Shown: positions 5,094-8,962 of the stretch, piece by piece
Numbering within the stretch: position 1 is the stretch's first letter
How the letters are laid out: each line of letters begins with the position of its first letter
Assembly: GCA_964462185.1 (NCBI GenBank)
Contig: CAYWWV010000048.1
Location: forward strand, 1-8,962
Direction: 5' to 3'
Source of the DNA: RBG-16-57-9 sp964462185
Lineage (GTDB): Archaea > Thermoproteota > Bathyarchaeia > TCS64
Length of the DNA stretch: 8,962 nt
Made by a program: the position numbers and the translations under genes
Notes under the pieces: model-generated
What the model saw: the letters and a program-made list of their open reading frames with translations, nothing else
What the model was told of the DNA's origin: nothing
The model's database searches: none

Positions 5094-5763
5094 GAGGGTT
5101 TCCACGGGTAACCCTGAACTGGATAAGCTTCTAAACGGGGGTTTCCTGAGGAACAGCATGATCCTACTGGCGGGAAACCCTGGAGCCGGTAAGACTATTC
5201 TTTCAGCTCGCTTCATCTATGAAGGGGCTCTGAAGGGTGAGCCTGGGGTTTACGCTTGTTTTGCTGAAACCAGGAAGCGCCTTCTACAAGACATGAAGAA
5301 GTTTGGGATGGATTTTGAGCCTCTGATTAGGCGTAGACTGGTTGAGGTTTTGGATCTGAGTATTGGGAGTGAGACTGAGGTCCAGTCGGCTCTTAACCAG
5401 ATTTTTGAAGCCATTACCACCCTCAGGGCTAAGAGACTGGTGGTGGACAGCGTTGCCGCTATGGCTATGGGACTGGAGACGGAGTTTGAGAAGAGGCATC
5501 TGATTAGGCTGCTTTACAGGTTGATTTTGAAGACGGGTTGCACCACTATTGCTATCACGGATATTCCTTGGAACAGCGACCGGATTGGGGAGAGCATCGA
5601 GGAGTTTGTGGCCGATGGGGTGATACTGATGGAGCACAAGTATGATGAGAATGACACTTTGACTCGGCGGATCCGGATAACCAAGATGCGTGGGACGGAT
5701 CACACCAAGAAGACTCACAGATATAAGATAACCTCAAAGGGGCTGGAAATCTCCTTGGATTAG
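5086..5763 (+). CDS. single-domain KaiC/RAD55-type ATPase
   Basis: A RecA-fold ATPase of the archaeal KaiC-like group, single-domain proteins often tied to signalling and, in some cases, motility. Numbering here is from the ATG at 5080. Opening RVSTGNPELDKLLNGGF (6-22) is the family signature, followed by Walker A GNPGAGKT (32-39) and Walker B RLVVDSV (119-125, Asp123). YACFAETRKRL (58-68) aligns with the KaiC catalytic EE segment, but the first Glu is Ala and only one Glu remains. FVADGVILM (176-184) and KMRGTDHTKKTHRYKIT (202-218) complete the domain. There are no KaiC phosphorylation-site Ser-Thr pairs and no second domain. I place the start at ATG 5086, ten bases after GGAG; ATG 5080 is possible. 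Either overlaps the ribbon-helix-helix gene. The stop overlaps the convergent Ig-protein gene by four bases. It may be regulated together with the response-regulator block upstream. Confidence 0.94.
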   Translation: MSERVSTGNPELDKLLNGGFLRNSMILLAGNPGAGKTILSARFIYEGALKGEPGVYACFAETRKRLLQDMKKFGMDFEPLIRRRLVEVLDLSIGSETEVQSALNQIFEAITTLRAKRLVVDSVAAMAMGLETEFEKRHLIRLLYRLILKTGCTTIAITDIPWNSDRIGESIEEFVADGVILMEHKYDENDTLTRRIRITKMRGTDHTKKTHRYKITSKGLEISLD

Positions 5764-7258
5764 CCGTAGACGTCCAGGTCTAGTTCTTCTATTTCATCTG
5801 TTCTCCTGTATTTGATGTAGAGATATGCCGCCAGGGCTAGGGCTATGGTTATGGCCAGGGCTACTAGTATGTGGAAGACTTTGATTTCTCTTCCCAGGAG
5901 GGTTATTGTCAGCTCCTTGCTTTCGATTTCTTGGGCTATTTGGATTGTTTTCTGGGTTTCCTGGGTTTCGTAGCCTGGTTTGGATGCGGTGATTCTCAGC
6001 TTCAGCTGTTCGTATTTCTGGGTGAGCCGGGCCTCGGCGACTCCGTCTCCATCGGTGTAGTCGTCGCTCTCCAGGATCACTCCTCCCAGCGCGCTCCACT
6101 CAACCCTGACATTTGGGAGGGGGTGTCCCTCTGCTGTTGCCTGTATTTGTATTGTGAAGGTCTGGTTTATTTTGATGGTTGGGGGGGTGGTTAGGGTTAG
6201 GTTGAAGTTCTTGGTTATGGTTTCCAGGGTTGCCTCTGCTGGTTCCAGGCTGGGAGCCGTGGCGGTGATTTCCGTGGACCCTGGGAGACCCGTGCATTGG
6301 AATGATACTGTGATGTAGTTGGTGTCTTTTGGGAGTAGGGCTGTCTCGGGGAGTAGCCCAATGGCGGTGTTGGTTGACAGCAGGGTTACCTCTGTGTCTC
6401 TCCTGGCGTTCACAGGGTTTCCCTCCTCGTCCAATAGNNNNNNNNNNNNNNNNNNNNNNNNNNNNNNNNNNNNNNNNNNNNNNNNNNNNNNNNNNNNNNN
6501 NNNNNNNNNNNNNNNNNNNNNNNNNNNNNNNNNNNNNAGGGGCGCCCCGAGGAGTTGAAGGTGTTGACAAGGTCGCTTCCAGGCTCGAAGCCGGTTGCCT
6601 GGGCAGATATCAGGGCCGTTCCAGGGCGGCTCCCCACTATCTCGAATAAGGCGACGCCGTAGTTGCGGCCTTGGGGGATGACCAGGCTGGGGGTGACCCG
6701 GCAAATGGTCGAGTTGGACGAGGTTATCCTCACGTGTACGTCTTGGAGGGCTGTGAAGGGCTCCCCGTTGCTGTCCAGTAGTTGGACCGTTACATTGCCC
6801 TTGGCCCCTGGGACCGCTGGCTGGGAGTTAGGGTGGGCGTAGACCTTGAGCCTTGCGTCGAAGTTGGAACCTAGGACCTGGAGGTAGGCTTCACCGGGTT
6901 GGAAGTTGGGGGCGCCAGCTGTGACGATGCCGAACCCGGCTTTCCCGGAGGACTTGAAGACGGCCTTGACGTAGGACTTCCCCTCAGGGATAACCACGAC
7001 GGGTTCCACTGAGCCGATCTCCTCGTTGGTTAAGCTGAGGTAGATGCGGGTTTCTTCGGGGGCCAGGTAGGGTTCCCCCTTGGGGGTTTGAAGCTCCACG
7101 GTGATGATCTCGTGTCTCCCGCCGTCGGCTGCAATTATGTCTGGGGCTATGTGGACCACTATTTGGGGGGAGGATTCGGATGCCAGGGTTGTGGGGAGGA
7201 GGCAAAGCATCAGTAGGATTAGGGCCAGGGCGTTCCTCTTGAAGGGGGGGTTTTCCAT
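5760..7258 (-). CDS. secreted type I membrane protein with tandem Ig-like modules, broken by an assembly gap
   Basis: Two visible pieces of one gene: 240 residues before the 100-N gap and 225 after it. The N terminus has a classic signal peptide (FKRN, then LALILLMLCLLPTTLA, cut near residue 26). Ig-like modules of about 100 residues follow: module 1 at about 32-130, module 2 at 136-235, and module 3 resuming after the gap at LLDEEGNPVNARRD. All share the pattern (G)(E/N)P...P.g..Y...F......A..A......P..A. A fourth, different module carries VEWSALGG and TDGDGVAEARLT, as in Big_1-like domains. Then comes one membrane helix (VFHILVALAITIALALAAYLYI) and a short acidic tail, so the bulk faces outside. 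Five N-glycosylation sequons are visible (NVT, NST, NSS, NLT, NQT). Start is ATG 7258 with GGTGG five bases upstream; GTG 7267 is less likely. It is last in the signal-peptidase operon, a likely surface or adhesion protein. Function beyond that is unknown. Confidence 0.85.
6438..6537. other. assembly gap of exactly 100 N
   Basis: A run of exactly 100 N interrupts the Ig-module gene. The reading frame before the gap and the frame after it differ, and an unbroken frame would need a true gap of 3n+2 bases, which 100 is not. The round number is the usual placeholder for a gap of unknown length, so no frameshift should be inferred from it. Confidence 0.97.
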
Positions 7259-7272
7259 ATTGGCCACCGGTT

Positions 7273-8169
7273 TTAGTGGAGTTGCCTGGTTTTTTCAGGT
7301 TTTTTATTGGAGGACGCTGCCACATGTTTTTTCAGTGCCGTTAACAGATCGTTCTCTTTCTCTACTGTGTCTAGGAGCTGGTTTATCTCCGCCATGTAGT
7401 CCTCGGGTTTCTCGTCTTGCCCCAGGAGGAATCCGAGGATTGTGTCTTGGTTCCTCTTGAGGAGTCCCAGCTTGGCCTCCTTGAGGTTTACCAGGATTTG
7501 CTCCTCTTCCGAGCCCAGCTTGTCGTGGAGTTGATAGAGGGCTTTGAGGGTTTCGCTGGTCACTGTTGGGGGGAGGCTGAATTCTTTGGGGTGTTTCCTC
7601 ACGGTGATCTTCTTGTTTTTTTGTTTCAGTAGTAGGAGCTTGAGTTGTTTGGGTTGGGGTGGTTGCTGGGGCAGGGTTACGGTTTTAAACCATTCCCCCC
7701 TGGTTGACCCGCTTTCCACGTCCTCGGGGCTCAGGAAGCCGTGCTCTATGGCCCTGTTTAGGAGGGTGGGTTTATTGGAGGCCCTCGTTATCTGGTCTAC
7801 GATCTCTCTTCGCTTGGCCACGTATTCCTCGGGGGATATCTTGTCCTCGGTGAACTCCTTGTCCAGGGTTTTGAGTAGCTCCACCTGGCGGGCCATGGCG
7901 TCGGCTTGCTGGGTTATGGTTTCCGTTAGGTCGATGGTGGGTGGCTGCCGTGGCTGGGGGGTTGCGGTTGGCGCTGTGGGTATGGCTTGGAGGAGTTCGC
8001 CGGCGGGGACTGTGAGGGTGGGTGCTAGGACGTTGGCGCCGGTGAGGTGTTGGATGTCGGCGCTGGTCTTCCAGGCTTCGATGCATAGCTGGCATACGTC
8101 TAGGGGTATCTCGTCGACGTCGATGGGGCACACCCTGGTTGGGATGAAGGCGCAGTGTCTAGGGCTCAT
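7273..8169 (-). CDS. cysteine-motif and coiled-coil protein of the signal-peptidase operon, unknown function
   Basis: A 298-residue, soluble-looking protein that I cannot assign. The N terminus has Cys6, Cys14, Cys26 and Cys29 (CxxC at 26-29), a possible small zinc site. Residues 50-80 are a Pro/Thr/Gln-rich linker. Residues 97-126 (LLKTLDKEFTEDKISPEEYV, then AKRREIVDQI) look like a SHOCT-type helical hairpin, a short oligomerisation domain. A second Pro/Gln hinge (165-175) leads to Lys-rich strands and then a long helical region (205-283) with strongly charged heptads, likely a coiled coil. There is no signal peptide or membrane segment, so it is probably cytoplasmic. Start is ATG 8169, preceded by a G-rich ribosome-binding site, and it overlaps the signal-peptidase gene by 11 bases; 14 bases separate it from the Ig-module gene. 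Position suggests a scaffold or partner in export or assembly of that protein; this is inference. Confidence 0.85.
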   Translation of the reverse strand: MSPRHCAFIPTRVCPIDVDEIPLDVCQLCIEAWKTSADIQHLTGANVLAPTLTVPAGELLQAIPTAPTATPQPRQPPTIDLTETITQQADAMARQVELLKTLDKEFTEDKISPEEYVAKRREIVDQITRASNKPTLLNRAIEHGFLSPEDVESGSTRGEWFKTVTLPQQPPQPKQLKLLLLKQKNKKITVRKHPKEFSLPPTVTSETLKALYQLHDKLGSEEEQILVNLKEAKLGLLKRNQDTILGFLLGQDEKPEDYMAEINQLLDTVEKENDLLTALKKHVAASSNKKPEKTRQLH

Positions 8170-8956
8170 GGAATCCCCCCAGGTTCTCCTTTATGTTGGG
8201 CCAGAACAGGTAGACCACTAGGAGTAGCCCTGCGACGGCCAGTCCCGAGGGTGTGCGGATCCAGAGGAATACCCGCCCCACGCCGGGGAGGGCGGCTTTC
8301 TGTACGCCTATTATGTCGCTGGGTTTTATCAGCCAGGGATCTATGCTGGGGTTGTTGTCGCCCTTGGTTCGGAAGTAGACTTCGTTGGCGTCGTAGCTTA
8401 CCTCCACCACCCTGTGGGTTACCAGGGTTCCCCCCATGTAGTTGGCTGGGGGTTTGAAGGTGACTATGTCGCCCACCTTGATTTCGGTGGGGGCTACGCC
8501 TTTGACGTATATGAGGTCCCCCACATTGAGGGTGGGCTCCATGCTCTCGGTGGTGACCACCATGAGGGGGGTGAAGTTGTTGCTCAGGTAGGCGGCGGCG
8601 AGGTAGGTTTCGATGAGGAGGGTTAGTAGTAGGAGGGTTTTGATGTGGCTTGTGAGTTGTTGGTTGGTTAGCCCTAGTTTTTGGCTTAGGGGCTGGTCCA
8701 GCTCCAGTGGTTCCTCCTCGAAGAGGCTGTAGGGCTCCTGGGTTGGGGTCTCACCGCTTTTGATGGCTAGGACTCTTCCTGTGTTGTCTCTTACCATCAC
8801 CAGTTTTGGCTGGGTTTGTTGGTTTGCTTCGCTTGAAAAACTCGTTATTGCGTCTATTCCCAGGTAGAATAGACCTCCCACTATCGCGCCGTTTAGGCCG
8901 ATGAAGGGAGCCATCTGCATGATGGGCATGGTGCCGCGTATGATCATCAGGGCCAT
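8159..8956 (-). CDS. signal peptidase I, archaeal Ser-His-Asp type, with long N-terminal extension
   Basis: A membrane-bound signal peptidase that removes signal peptides outside the cytoplasmic membrane. The catalytic set of the archaeal/eukaryotic branch is present: Ser138 in TTESMEPTL (135-143), His181 in VTHRVVE (179-185), and Asp200 and Asp206 in KGDNNPSIDP (198-207), the same Asp spacing as in Sec11. It lacks the Lys general base of bacterial LepB. Membrane helices lie at about 16-37, 107-125 (the usual one before the Ser) and 237-255. The 100 residues before the second helix, with an extra helix and a soluble stretch (41-105), are longer than in typical archaeal enzymes, where the Ser is near 40-55. 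The first ATG in the window is at 8956, but the frame stays open to the window edge (8962), so the start may lie outside. It is first of three co-oriented genes; the next overlaps by 11 bases. Confidence 0.92.
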   Translation of the reverse strand: MALMIIRGTMPIMQMAPFIGLNGAIVGGLFYLGIDAITSFSSEANQQTQPKLVMVRDNTGRVLAIKSGETPTQEPYSLFEEEPLELDQPLSQKLGLTNQQLTSHIKTLLLLTLLIETYLAAAYLSNNFTPLMVVTTESMEPTLNVGDLIYVKGVAPTEIKVGDIVTFKPPANYMGGTLVTHRVVEVSYDANEVYFRTKGDNNPSIDPWLIKPSDIIGVQKAALPGVGRVFLWIRTPSGLAVAGLLLVVYLFWPNIKENLGGFHEP

Positions 8957-8962
8957 GAAGCT

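Noticed and set aside
4878..5763. Toxin-antitoxin pair (ribbon-helix-helix antitoxin with downstream toxin)
   Set aside because: The downstream gene is an intact KaiC-like ATPase, not a toxin family, and the DNA-binding protein lacks a toxin-binding tail longer than about 20 residues.
6438..6537. Apparent frameshift in the Ig-module gene
   Set aside because: The frame change coincides exactly with the 100-N placeholder, whose length is arbitrary, so it does not show a broken gene.
1..8962. CRISPR array, insertion sequence or phage attachment site
   Set aside because: No regularly spaced repeats, transposase or integrase motifs, or terminal repeats were seen on either strand.

Overview
The window reads as a scaffold piece from an archaeon. 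Supporting genes are an archaeal-type S-adenosylmethionine synthetase, a Trm5/Met-10-family methyltransferase, a signal peptidase of the archaeal/eukaryotic Ser-His-Asp (S26B) type, a single-domain KaiC/RAD55-type ATPase and several small membrane and zinc-ribbon proteins. Spacers between genes carry A/T boxes at archaeal TATA distance, and several transcripts look leaderless or nearly so. The small membrane protein and overall gene mix remind me of Bathyarchaeia/Thermoproteota metagenome assemblies, but that placement is from memory and weak. An exact run of 100 Ns shows that this is scaffolded, probably metagenomic, sequence.

Layout. Bases 43-1260 (minus) encode S-adenosylmethionine synthetase, with its own TATA box. 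Divergent from it, at 1424-1744 (plus), is a two-helix membrane protein with a very acidic tail. A T-rich stop region and a 227-base spacer follow. A four-helix membrane protein with two C-terminal zinc ribbons (1972-2646, plus) then meets a Trm5/Met-10-type methyltransferase (2640-3497, minus) tail to tail. The methyltransferase forms a minus-strand pair with a small eight-cysteine protein (3504-3809). A 153-base divergent promoter region rich in inverted repeats separates this pair from a plus-strand signalling block: a stand-alone response regulator (3963-4424), an unrecognised 116-residue helical protein (4428-4778), a ribbon-helix-helix protein (4878-5093) and a KaiC-like ATPase overlapping its end (5086-5763). 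The right third (5760-8956, minus) is an envelope operon: signal peptidase I, a cysteine/coiled-coil protein, and a secreted type I membrane protein built of tandem Ig-like modules and broken by the assembly gap.

How the genes fit together. The synthetase makes the S-adenosylmethionine that the methyltransferase should use, although they are separate transcripts. The response regulator, its partner, the DNA-binding protein and the ATPase look like one signalling locus with no histidine kinase in view. The three right-hand genes share a strand, with one overlap and a 14-base gap, and look like a unit for making or anchoring a cell-surface Ig-domain protein. The most promising leads are this signal-peptidase/coiled-coil/Ig-protein operon, the response regulator-to-KaiC block with its repeat-rich promoters, and the strand-wide G/T-rich composition of the right half, which ignores gene direction.
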